A stretch of DNA of 64,000 nt from Cydia pomonella (Eukaryota; Arthropoda; Insecta; Lepidoptera; Tortricidae): NCBI RefSeq assembly GCF_033807575.1, contig NC_084730.1, forward strand, positions 1,533,986-1,597,985, read 5' to 3'. Shown piece by piece: positions 33,300 through 43,700 of this stretch. A program made the position numbers and the translations under genes. The notes under the pieces were generated by a model. That model saw only the letters and a list, made by a program, of their open reading frames with translations. It did not search any database and had not been told where the DNA came from. The number at the start of each line of letters is the position of its first letter. Position 1 is the first letter of the stretch.

Positions 33300-35045
33300 T
33301 ATTTCGTTGGATAGCATCTTCTGTAAGTGTACAAGCTTCACACTTAGCTGTCTCAGTGGAGACAGTCGGCCCTGCTGGTGTGTGGAGCGCCGCATCACAT
33401 GCGCATGCCGATCTAGGCTTCGTGTGTACGTGTATACACTTACTAGGATGCGACCACATCCTGTCGTCTGTCGCGTCCTCAAGTCTGGTGCTCACCCGCA
33501 CCTCGTACTTGGTCACAAGGCACATACAACGTGTCTGTCTGTTGCCACTCATCTCTGAATGCCAGAAGCCGAAACTCCACTCTATACACACAAGTAACGC
33601 AACTATCAAGGTACCAGTCCGAAAAACCAATGGTCGGTAGCCGTACAAACACACTGTTCCACTTCAGAACAGCCTCGTGTGAACTTGTTTTTAATACGTA
33701 TAAGTTGGAAACAGTGTTGTAGTATTACAAGCGAGTTAGTATTTACATTAAATGTTTGATTACAACAAAATATTTCATGGCAAGTCATAAGTAATATTGA
33801 AATATGTTTGTTCAAAGTAAGCAATATACCTTTTGATAGCATATTCCATTCGTATGTATTATTCAGTTTACCTGGCACACTGTCAGACAGCGCTCTTTTA
33901 TAGTTATCTTTGTTATCTATATAAAAAAAGCGGCCAAGTGCGAGTCGGACTCGCCCATGAAGGGTTCCGTACCATTTATGACGTATTAAAAAAACTACTT
34001 ACTAGAGCTCGTTCAAACCAATTTTCGGTGGAAGTTTGCATGGTAATGTATATCATATATTTTTTTTTTTTTTTTAGATTTTTCATTCTGTTATTTTAAA
34101 AGTTACAGGGGGGGGGGCACACTTTTTTTCACTTTGGAAGTGTCTCTCGCGCAAACTATTCAGTTTAGAAAAAAATTATATTAGGAACCTAAATATCATT
34201 TTTGAAGACCTCCATAGATATCCCACACGTATGGGTTTGATGAAAAAGATTTTTTGAGTTTCAGTTCTAAGTATGGGGAACCCCCAAAATTTATTGTTTT
34301 TTTTTTTTCTATTTTTGTGTAAAAATCCTAATGCGGTTCATAGAATACATCTACTTACCAAGTTTGAACAGTATAGCTCTTATAGTTTCGGAAAAAAGTG
34401 GCGGTGACATAATCGGACAGACAGACGGACATGACGAATCTATAAGGGTTCCGTTTTTTGCCATTTGGCTACGGAACCCTAAAAATACTAAATGCAAACA
34501 TGTCAGTCGGATACTGCCACGTACACTTCAGCTTATACCAGTTATGTATAATGCACCGGAAATGTTCACACTGCGGGTAATAGTTTACTGTGACCACTAT
34601 CCTCGCTAATTCGTCGTTTTGACCGTTTAACATTGTTCCTTCGCTCCAGCACCAATAACGTATCCACCGTTGTACGCGGTCCGCCCGTGTCCTGTACATC
34701 AACGTCGAACTGCTCACGATATCTGCTTGCACCTGGTGACTCCTATCGTCTATAATCCGGAGAGAATCAACGTCAGGGCCACTGCAGAACACCTGGTATT
34801 CTTCACCGATCGGCACGAAGTAACCATCACCTTGCTTAAGAACCCTGGCCGAATTGACGGCGTGACCCTAACAGCCAGAGAGTGCTTGCAGCTAGTTATA
34901 TTATCCGTACAGCTATATGTAAAGTCACCGAGGTCTAGTTCCTGCAGCTTTAGTTGAATGGTGGTGCTGTTAATCGCGACAGCTTGTAGAGATTTTTCGT
35001 TTACATTTATCTTGATGTTGCGTGAATCCTTGCCGGAACGTGAGC
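33300..35045 (-). pseudogene. Broken Domeless-like class I cytokine receptor fragment
   Basis: Three blocks read on the - strand in the order of an insect Domeless-type receptor. An Ig-like block (35040-34870) has INSTTIQLKLQELDLGDFTY then SC. A second block (34850-34500) has YFVPIGEEYQVFCSG, RYWCWSEG and then CEHFRCIIHNWYKLKCTWQY, the start of a cytokine-binding module. A fibronectin-III block (33900-33370) has YFEQTYFNITYDL, YGYRPLVFRTGTL, YEVRVSTRLEDATDDRMWSH and HTKPR. A frameshift separates blocks one and two near 34860, a repeat (33935-34497) interrupts blocks two and three, and stops fall in block three. No introns are visible, so it could be a processed or partial duplicate. The family call rests on recalled domain patterns and is moderate. 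Confidence 0.5.
33935..34497. repeat. Interspersed repeat inserted in the receptor pseudogene
   Basis: It begins AAGCGGCCAAGTGCGAGTCG and ends CATTTGGCTACGGAACCCTA, with GACAGACAGACGGACATGAC near the end, a sequence type abundant in lepidopteran DNA. A degenerate piece lies at 59060-59115. Transposon class not fixed. Confidence 0.65.
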
Positions 35046-35061
35046 CTTACCAAAGAGAATT

Positions 35062-35345
35062 AAGTCTACATCTAGCATCGAGTAGCGGAACTCTCAGTAC
35101 TACCACTCGACAAAAGATGTCACGGCAAACAAAAAGTCTAATGCTCAACGATTTTCAGCTAATATTATAACTAGAGTAACCGGAACTCACTTTTCCACTC
35201 TTACGTTTACTCTGGTAATAATATTAGCTGAAAATCGTTGAGCATTAGACTTTTTGTTTGCCGCGATATCTATTGTCGAGTAGCAAATATTAGTACTGAG
35301 AGTTCCGCTACTTGACGCTAGATGTAGACTGCGAAAATAATAGTA
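35062..35345. repeat. Fold-back element, copy 1
   Basis: The left arm (35062-35180) and right arm (35215-35345) are near-perfect reverse complements containing AGTAGCGGAACTCTCAGTAC and GTCTAATGCTCAACGATTTT. A second copy lies at 57905-58225. Confidence 0.9.
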
Positions 35346-35510
35346 TTTTTGGTAACAAAACCGTTGTATGGAGTGAGCACTCTTGGTCTTCTTAATTATC
35401 TTTGGCCTTACGCTGCCGCGCTGGACACATGACCGGTTTTGGTATGCTAATGACGAGCGTGGTGTTTAAAGTGTTAACAGTGTCACATTAATTGCAAATG
35501 CAAGTGTTGA

Positions 35511-35775
35511 CGACCGCTCTGGCCTAGTGGGTAGTGACCCTGCCTATGAAGCCGATGGTCCCGGGTTCAAATCCTGGTAAGGGCATTTATTTGTGTGATG
35601 AGCATGGATATTTGTTCCCGAGTCATGGGTGTATTCTATGTATTTAAGTATTTATAAATATTTATATATTATATATACCGTTGTCTAAGTACCCTCAACA
35701 CAAGCCTTTTTGGGCTTACTGTGGGTCTTAGTCAATTTGTGTAATAATGTCCTATAATATTTATTTATTTATTTA
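35511..35775 (+). mobile_element. tRNA-headed SINE, full copy
   Basis: A box TGGCCTAGTGGGTAGTGA and B box GGGTTCAAATCCTGG are correctly spaced, followed by a conserved body and an ATTTATTTATTT end. Eight copies in this window define the family. Confidence 0.88.
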
Positions 35776-35879
35776 AGTGTGCGAGCAGTACATCGCTATA
35801 TATAAGTGTATAGCGATGCACCACTCACACACCGAAGCAACTTACGGATCCACATCATGTCCACATCAACGTTACTTTC

Positions 35880-36075
35880 CTTTAGTAAACTGCGTCGTGA
35901 AGTTCCGACACGCGATACTCCAGGGGGCCTACCGCGAACACCGCAATTCGCAAATTACGGGATCTTTCTCTTTTACTCTGACTAAGACGTTATTAGAGTG
36001 ACAGAAAAATGCCCGTAATTGACGAACTTCGATTTTCGCGGTTATAGCCCAGGAGCCGAGTACAGCTGTAAAAAT
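35880..36075. repeat. Interspersed repeat fragment
   Basis: The stretch with ACCGCGAACACCGCAATTCG and ACTAAGACGTTATTAGAGTG looks like a common lepidopteran repeat; no second copy is in the window. Confidence 0.35.
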
Positions 36076-36443
36076 ATCGGTAACTAATTTGTTAGCACCT
36101 TATATAATCGTTCAGCACGCAAAAATCCATAATCAATAAAGAAAACTCCAAATAATTGAAAACTTTAATATATTTTTCTACAAAAACTCAAAAACTTTAC
36201 ATTAAATAAGTAATTTATAAGTTATAACATACATTTAAAACACAGTACCTGGGCGACCGAGCTTTGCTCGGTTATAACTATTTATTGTAATATGGTGGTG
36301 TATAGGTGATAATCTTAACTACATTTTTTTACTAAATTAAACTTGTCTAACACAATAAAAATTAAAAAAATATATAAATCATAAAATCATATATTTATTT
36401 GTAGGTATATAAACTAGAACATATAAAAAAAAAACAAAAGTTA

Positions 36444-36520
36444 GTCACCGGGCGAGACTCGAACCCGTAACACTCGTTTAGCAGTCCGCGTCTTAACCCG
36501 CTGGACCAGACGGACAGTGG
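36444..36520 (-). mobile_element. tRNA-like sequence, probably a SINE head
   Basis: On the - strand: TGGTCCAGCGGGTTAAGAC (A box), CTGCTAAACGAG (anticodon-like loop), GGGTTCGAGTCTCGC (B box). It runs into an A/T-rich tail toward lower coordinates. The acceptor stem does not close cleanly, so a functional tRNA is unlikely. Confidence 0.5.
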
Positions 36521-36624
36521 CCAGCAACACGAAATTAGCGACCATATTCTGCGTCGAAAAAAAAAACGCATGAAAACTCGAAAACACGCGTTTTCCCAAA
36601 CATAAGACTAATCTAGATAGATTG

Positions 36625-36865
36625 TATGGGTCTCTATTGTTTCCCATAAAGTTTTAAGTCATAATGTATTGTTTGTCCGCATTTTCGTTAGTCATAATTT
36701 GGTTTTTCTCAGAAACGCGTAACTTTTCAGGATTGCCATAAAACAAACCTAACCTAACCTAACCTATCTATAGGATAATCTAAGGAAATTCCTGAAAAGT
36801 TAACGGTTTCAGAGTTATGACTAATGATAATATGACTATCATTACATTATGACTTTCAATAATTA
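36625..36865. repeat. Dispersed repeat, inverted partner of 8335-8560
   Basis: Contains AACCTAACCTAACCTATCTA and CTCAGAAACGCGTAACTTTT, the reverse complement of the 8335-8560 copy. Confidence 0.7.
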
Positions 36866-37509
36866 TGTCAAACAAAGGGATCCGAGATTGTATACCCCCA
36901 AAAACCCCCATATACCAAATTTCAGCGAAATCGTTAGAGCCGTTTCCGAGATCACAGAAATATATATATATATACATACAAGAATTGCTCGTTTAAAGGT
37001 ATAAGATACCAAAAAAAGCGACCAGCAATATTAAATACAAAAAAAAAACAACAAAAAAGCAATAGCGGTCAGTATTTTTGGAACTTTTGCGCCGGGTACT
37101 TGTCGTCTCGGGGATTAACGGAGAATCGTAGGTAGTTTTACGTTTTTGGACAAAGCTTGTTGCGGATTTTGCGTTGTACCTACATTAATGACGAAGCAAA
37201 AAAAAAAACAAATATAAAAAAAACACATGAAACTTACACATCAGTTTGTCTCTTTTTCACATATACAATATCATAATATAGATCGTGCCATTCACGAAGA
37301 CGCTTGCCTTGACTAGTATTATAATGTCATTAAGGATTCGATTAATGAATATATATATATTAATATATATTATTTAATTAATATAGCCAAACAGTAGGAA
37401 AAGATGTGAAATTCAATATTTCCATGGGATAGGCTTACAATTTTTTATTTGCCGCCCTTTTGTATGGGTTTAGTCAGTTTGGCAGACTATAAATATTTCC
37501 AAAAAACAA

Positions 37510-38130
37510 TTGTACAGTTTAAGCGTCCCCAGCTAGCTCGGTTCTCCATACAAACGTAGTTAAGCTCTCATTTTGAAACGACTAGCTAGATTGCTCTGAA
37601 ACTTTGTACTTACAATAGGATAAGGTATATCTTAGGGCTGTAATTAGTTATCATTAGATACTATAGAAAAAAAAATACAGCGAATTAAATATTTTCATAC
37701 GAAACTTGTTTTTTCTCTATTTCGTTTGTTTTATATGGTGGAGCACTAAAACAAAATTAAAAAATAATAATAAATACAGGACATTATTACACAAATTGAC
37801 TAAGTCCCACAGTAAGCTCAATAAGGCTTGTATTGAGGGTACTTAGACAATGATATATATAATATATAAATATTTAAATACATAGAAAACACCCATGACT
37901 CAGGAACAAATATCCATGCTCATCACACGAATAAATGCCCTAACCAGGATTTGAACCCGGGACCATCAGCTTCGTTGGCATGGTCACTACTCACTAAGCC
38001 AAACCGGTCGTCAATAAAAGGCTAAGGCAATATAAACTAATTTCAGGTATATATATCATGTATGTGTAAAGTTTCATTACAATCCAATACGTAGTTTTAA
38101 AATGAGAACGAAACTGTGTGGGAATGTGGA
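37510..38130. repeat. Old dispersed repeat, interrupted by a SINE
   Basis: Reverse-complement match to 21690-22450. Here the interruption is the SINE at 37770-38015. Confidence 0.65.
37770..38015 (-). mobile_element. tRNA-headed SINE
   Basis: Reverse-complement copy of the 35511 family; B box reads CAGGATTTGAACCCGGG on the + strand. Confidence 0.88.
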
Positions 38131-38289
38131 ATTCGGCCGGGCTTGCTCCACGAATATTATAACGGAACTAGATATCGAAAATTAGAAACGATCTTAATTT
38201 TGCACACGGAATTTTACCCACCTGTTGCTATCTCTATTCCACGCTCATACTCATTTATTTATTATATTCTTAAAATATTACATGAATAA

Positions 38290-38400
38290 TAATAATAATA
38301 ATTCAACCTATATACGTCCCACTGCTGGGCACAGGCCTCCTCTCATGCGCGAGAGGGCTCGGGCCCACGCTAGCCCCAATCCGCAAAATATTACATGAAA
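38290..38400 (-). mobile_element. RTE-like LINE 3' extremity with (ATT)n tail
   Basis: On the - strand: GAGAGGAGGCCTGTGCCCAG then CAGTGGGACGTATATAGG and (ATT)n, the standard RTE-type ending in Lepidoptera (AF/VQQW-like codons). Confidence 0.6.
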
Positions 38401-38439
38401 ATATCAGAAAATAAAGTTTTATCATCACATTGTGAATAA

Positions 38440-38930
38440 TAAAATGTGTCACTAGACTTAAATCGACACCGGAATATAAACCGTAATTACCTTTTATATT
38501 GTTTTTGAGCTCCCGATATTTCGACGCAGTTACATGCCTCTTGTTCACGGGTAACGGGTGGTGTTACCCGTGAACAAGATGTCCCGTTACCCGTGAACAT
38601 GATGTCCCGTTACCCGTGAACAAGATGTCCCGTTACCCGTGAACAATATGTCCCGTTACCCGTGAACAATGTGTCCCGTTACCCGTGAACAATATGTCCC
38701 GTTACCCGTGAACAATATGTCCCGTTACCCGCGAACAAGATGTCCCGTTATCCGTGAACAAGATGTCCCGTTACCCTTGAACAAGATGTCCCGTTACCCG
38801 TGGACAAGATGTCCCGTTACCTGTGAACAAGACGCATGTAACTGCGTCGAAATATCTTGAGCTGAAAAACAATATAAAAAGTAATCACGATTTAAATCCC
38901 GGTCGATTTAAGTCTAGTGTAACTAACCGT
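38440..38930. mobile_element. TIR element carrying a 23-bp minisatellite
   Basis: Outer arms (38447-38550 and 38815-38925) are inverted repeats containing TCGACGCAGTTACATG and CATGTAACTGCGTCGA. Between them, 38563-38829 is about 11-12 tandem units of GTGAACAAGATGTCCCGTTA plus CCC. Edges of the same family occur at 23455-23790 and 54630-54715. Confidence 0.85.
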
Positions 38931-38979
38931 GAATCATTCAAAACTGTTATAATAAAAATGTATATCTATAATTTATTCA

Positions 38980-39180
38980 AGGGCATTTATTCGTGTGATG
39001 AGCATGGATATTTGTTCCTGAGTCATGGGTGTTTTCTATGTATTTAAGTATTTATAAATATTTATATAGGTATTATATATATCGTTGTCTAAGTACCCTC
39101 AACACAAGCCTTATTGAGCTTACTGTGGGACTTAGTCAATTTGTGTAATAATGTCCTATAATATTTATTTATTTTTATTT
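38980..39180 (+). mobile_element. tRNA-headed SINE, head missing
   Basis: Body of the 35511 family starting at GGGCATTTATTCGTGTGATG; tRNA-like boxes absent. Confidence 0.8.
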
Positions 39181-39544
39181 ATTTAATTAAAATTACAATA
39201 ATCATTATGTTCATTAATATCAAATTACAATTGAAATATTATGTCAAGATTATTAAAAATATCATGTCTGTACATAGTTATACTACGGTATTAATAATTA
39301 ACATTATTGCATAATATTTTATTTTAAACTAAAAAAAACTTTCAAAACTTGATATTTTTAGCTAAAGAAAGTACGGTATCACGAGAAATTTGCTGTCCTG
39401 CCCATGATGCCGGCAGTTAATGATACTGTGCGAGCGGGACAGCTATGTGGTCTTGCGCGTGCAAGAGATACGAACATGCGGGTCAACGTACGAAATCCTT
39501 CGTGGTAAGCGTACTTTTATAATAACTTAATTGAAGCAAAGAGA

Positions 39545-39690
39545 ATTTGAAATAGCATTGTCAAAACTTTGTAGCCACAGTAAATTTACTGCCATCTTTC
39601 GACACATGATTATAACTTTTCGAACGCCATTTGACTTTGATCCTTATTATTTCACGGATATGTGTTAAATTTGTAAATTATTAAAAAGTG
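39545..39690. repeat. About 180-bp dispersed repeat (copies also 40240-40640, 42182-42320, 52195-52375)
   Basis: Marked by GGCAGTAAATTTACGTGGCT-like sequence and CAAATGACGTTCTAAAAGTT; orientation is reversed here and at 42182. The 40240-40640 copy is split by a MITE and supplies part of the FIBP 3' region. Confidence 0.8.
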
Positions 39691-39764
39691 GTGCCATCTT
39701 ACCGGGCACCACCTAAAGGTTATGGCGCCATCGCTCGAAACTATGCTGCTATTATTATTATTAT

Positions 39765-40195
39765 TAATCATTTATTTCAAATAACAAGGATTCATAATAC
39801 ATGGTTAGTAACAAAATAGTTCATTATCCTATTATCTACGTTAGTATTCTTATATCTAAGATTTTTATATTACTATGGCTATGTACACAAATAAATAAAT
39901 ACTCCATTGCAACAGTGCGCACATCACCCCACTACATTGTAAGAGACACAGCCACTACACAGCATTGTAAGAGATGTGCACACTGCAGCAATGTCGTATA
40001 TAAGGACAATCAATCCTATCCGCTATCATGGCCAGGATGCGGTTGCGGCTATCCCGCACCCGCCGCACCAGGGACGCGCATTTCTTTCTGATTGTTGCAT
40101 AAAAGCAGTCAACTCCCGCTTCCGCAAACATCCCTGATGCGCTGCAGAAGCGGGGCAGCCGCATCAGCACCCTGAACGCATTACCTTTGCTACCT
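39765..40195 (-). mobile_element. LINE C-terminal fragment with (AAT)n tail
   Basis: The - strand frame reads NAFRVLMRLPRFCSASGMFA, EAGVDCFYATIRKKCASLVR and RVRDSRNRILAMI, a typical endonuclease-reverse transcriptase C-terminus. A tail of ATT/AAT units lies at about 39750-39770. Confidence 0.7.
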
Positions 40196-40322
40196 ACCTA
40201 TACCTTACCCCTTATACCTTATACCTTTGGCCTTCGATCTATTAGATGGCGCCACTTTTTGATATTTAACAAATTTAAGACATATCAGTAAAAGAATAAG
40301 AATCAAAATCAAATGGCGTTCT

Positions 40323-40558
40323 AATAGTATATTACGATATAAGTGCGAAAAATAGGAAATTCGAAACGAGTGGCGATAAATTAAAACACGACCGAAGGGA
40401 GTGTTTTAAATCGACACGAGTTGCGAATTACCTATTCGCACATGTATCGTACGTTTTACAGTACATATGGCCCTTTAAATGTTCGACATAGTAACGTAAT
40501 ATTCTAATTTTCGCACTAATGCGGTAAAGTAGCAACCATATGTACTGTAAAAGATTTA
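40323..40558. repeat. Double-hairpin MITE, copy 2 of 3
   Basis: Same as 27613-27845, inserted in the 180-bp repeat. It lies just 3' of the FIBP stop codon. Confidence 0.9.
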
Positions 40559-40680
40559 ATCATGCGTCGAAAGATGACAGTAAATTTACTTTGGTACAAA
40601 ATTTTCTTTGACAATCCACCTCTGTTTCAAATTCTCTTTGATTGAAGTTACTGTTTTACTAACTCTGAATTTTCTGGTCT

Positions 40681-40759
40681 TCAAGCGTGATACATTGTGA
40701 GCAAACACTGGCTGACTACTTTCATGTATCTCTCCCAGACGCTCTTCAGATCTGCTTCT
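40681..40759 (-). CDS. FIBP: FIBP exon 11 (stop codon)
   Basis: Acceptor TTTATTTACAG. Encodes EADLKSVWERYMKVVSQCLL then TMYHA and TGA at 40683-40681. The 3' UTR runs into a 180-bp repeat and a MITE. Confidence 0.95.
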
Positions 40760-43700
40760 CTGTAAATAAAACCAAAAACATAAAAAAAACGTAAACAAAT
40801 CATCTCACACACACACACACTCTAGATAGATAGATAGATAATCCGTGTATTTGTTTGCCACAATACACACAGGAAATACAATTAATAAAATGACAAAAAA
40901 ACAGATAATACAAAACTATACGAGAGTAATACACATTTATACAAAATATAAGTAGAAAGAAAAAAAAATACATATAAATAATACTGTTCCATACATATAG
41001 GAAATGTTGTGTGCGTCGCAGCAAAACAAAAGGGTTCTGGCTCAGTATTACGCTTCACCCTATGGGAGAGGCACTGATATCCTGCCAGGACCAGATCACG
41101 TCAACCAAGATACAGTGTAAAATATGCAATATTCAAATTCTTTAAAAACTAGTCAAGCCTCCATGAGCTAGCAACCCTAGGAAACAGTTCTTGCCAAATC
41201 GTGTAGTAAATGTGTGGAACTCTCTATCAGAAACTGTTGTTAGTGCACCGTCGGTGAACTCTTTCAAAAACAGACTAGATACACATTTTAGAAGTTTAAA
41301 AAGTGCTAAATATATACAAGTGCTGCGACATACACGCATCAGCTCCAAGAGTTGCTAGTGTAAAAATAAATAAATATTATAGGACATTATTACACAAATC
41401 GACTAAGTCCCACAGTAAGCTCAATAAGGCTTGTGTTGAGGGTACTTAGACAACGATATATATAATATATAAATATTTATAAATACTTAAATACATAGAA
41501 AACACCCATGACTCAGGAACAAATATCCATGCTCATCACACGAATAAATGCCCTTACCAGGATTTGAACCCGGGACCGTCAGCTTCGTAGGCAGGGTCAC
41601 TACCCACTAGGCCAAACCGGTCGTCTGTCGGCAGTGTATCAAATAAAATAATAATAATAAGAACATCGACACTATTAGAGCTTGAGAAAGGAGACCTAAG
41701 CTCTCCGAAACATGTCGCGCGAGTGACTAAAAAATACGTGAATGTAAACCGTAGAATTATTTTAACCTTTTGAACGCCACGCCTATCGTACGCGGCGCGT
41801 AATCGTGAACCTTGTCGGTACGCATGAAGGTTGATATTGGGCTGCAGCCGCGCGCGTCATATGACGTCTTTGGCCGTCAAAAGGTTAATGTTAGTATGTC
41901 TCAGAATGCCGGATTTAGAGGTCTGGAGGCCTCGAGCAATAAAGGAGTAGAGGCCCCCTGGCCCCAAATTTTTTTCAAAATAAAATGGTAAATTTTACGA
42001 AGTCTATTGTGGGGGCCCCTCTTTTGTGGAGGCCCGGGGCTGTAGCCCCGGTTGCCCTCCCCTAAATCCGGCCCTGTGTCTCACGACAGTTTAAATTCAA
42101 CGTTGCTGCTCGGCAAATTATAATTTTTTTTAAATTATGAAGTTATAACCACAGATAATTTGGAAATTATACACCTCTATTGTCAAAGAAAACTTTGTAG
42201 CGACGTAAATTTACTGCCATCTTTCGACACATAGTTAAAACTTTCAGGACACCATTTGACTTCGATCCTTATTCTTTCACTGATATGTTCAATTTGTTTA
42301 ATATCACAAAGTGGCGCCATAGAAATGAAGAAAAACATCGTGAGAAAACGGGACTAATATTGGGACCGTGCGAAGTGCATGGTGGGGGTAAGTAAAGCGA
42401 TCCCGGCGCATAAGGTGGTAAAAATTTGAACTAACTGCGGATAGCGTCTTTAACATTTCGTACAATTATATGGCTCGAAATGAAACTTTGATTTACGATT
42501 ACTCCTGAAATATTCATTTAAATTGTATGGTGTAAGGGACCATTGTAATCTGTATGAAATGGTTAATATAACTAACGTATTTATTTTGATAATTGTTAAT
42601 AATGTATCCATGTAAATAGCTTTGCAAATGCCACATATTACGTGATCTTTTTCTAGAAGTTAAGAATGGATATAGTAAGTTATCCTTAAAAGATAGACAT
42701 TTAACATCGCGGACTTTTTTGTAGACCTATGAATGAGAAACAACCCCACCATACATTGTGTTGTTATAGCTCAAACGGATTAGGCAGCGTTTTCGATTAA
42801 AGCTCCTAGCCAGCGTGATTTTTTCCGACAACATCGTTATATTTCAAACAATTTACACAAAACCTTAACAAGTTATATACTTAAGCCTTCCTCAAGAATC
42901 ACTCTATTGATAGATGAAAGTCGTATGAAAATCCGTTCAGTAGTTTTTAGTTTTGGAGTAGTTTTATAAGATGTAGTGAATTGACGTTTTCCCCTAGACT
43001 TGCGGACACTAGGTTTCGTGACAGTCGTGCACGCTCCTAATAGAGGCGCAGTTTCCCCTTTGGGCATTTTGATTGGGCGGGCGATTTTAATAGCCCAGCC
43101 TATGCAAGTATTAAGTGAACGTCATCATTTTATAGATATTTGACGTTTAAAATAACACTTTCACTGTGTGATTAGGGACCGTGCGCGTTGGAGGGTCTGC
43201 CATCTTGTGGCCTGAATCGGAAACATAAACGTGTACATCGACACTTCACGCCAAATCAAGTGCTGCCATCTACCGTTCTTGTACGTTTTCTTGTGCATAG
43301 TATGTTCTGCCATCTTGTTGCCTATACTGGAAGCATAAACTTAACATTTACACCTCGCGACACAAATCTGACGTCTCCTGTGTCCCCTACAGTTTATGCA
43401 CGCTCACCATAAATAGATAGATAGATAGATAAACCATTTATTCGCTTGCCACAATACACACAACTAAACAAAAAAATTATACAAACAATAGCAACACCAA
43501 AATAAAAATTAAATAAAGAACAAAAAGCATCAATAAAAGGTAATGTGTGCTGTGTGCGGTGCAGCAAAACAAAAGGGTTCTGGCTCAGTAATACGCTCCA
43601 CTCTTTCGGGTGAAGCACTGATAATTCTGCTAGAACCCAGATCACGAACGATTCACGATGTAACAAAAAAAACTTATATATACATAAATATTTAGTAGCA

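Noticed and set aside
33190..33654. 154-residue secreted cysteine-rich protein on the - strand
   Set aside because: The apparent signal peptide is the reading of a fibronectin-III strand region; the frame fits a decayed receptor block better.
35511..35600. Functional tRNA gene (also 24306, 36444, 52976, 59618)
   Set aside because: A and B boxes are present but acceptor stems do not close and long conserved non-tRNA bodies follow; these are SINE heads.
38563..38829. CRISPR-like array of 23-bp repeats
   Set aside because: Units are directly adjacent with no unique spacers, and the host is an insect; it is a minisatellite.
40586..40798. 70-codon frame with RSRSEERLGEIHESSQ as the FIBP last exon
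   Set aside because: Its frame is wrong for FIBP; the phase-correct reading of the same exon gives VWERYMKVVSQCLLTMYH and a stop at 40681.
43188..43412. Coding exon in the CTGCCATCTTGTGGCC region
   Set aside because: Two imperfect tandem units with no family similarity or matching splice phase; treated as a repeat.
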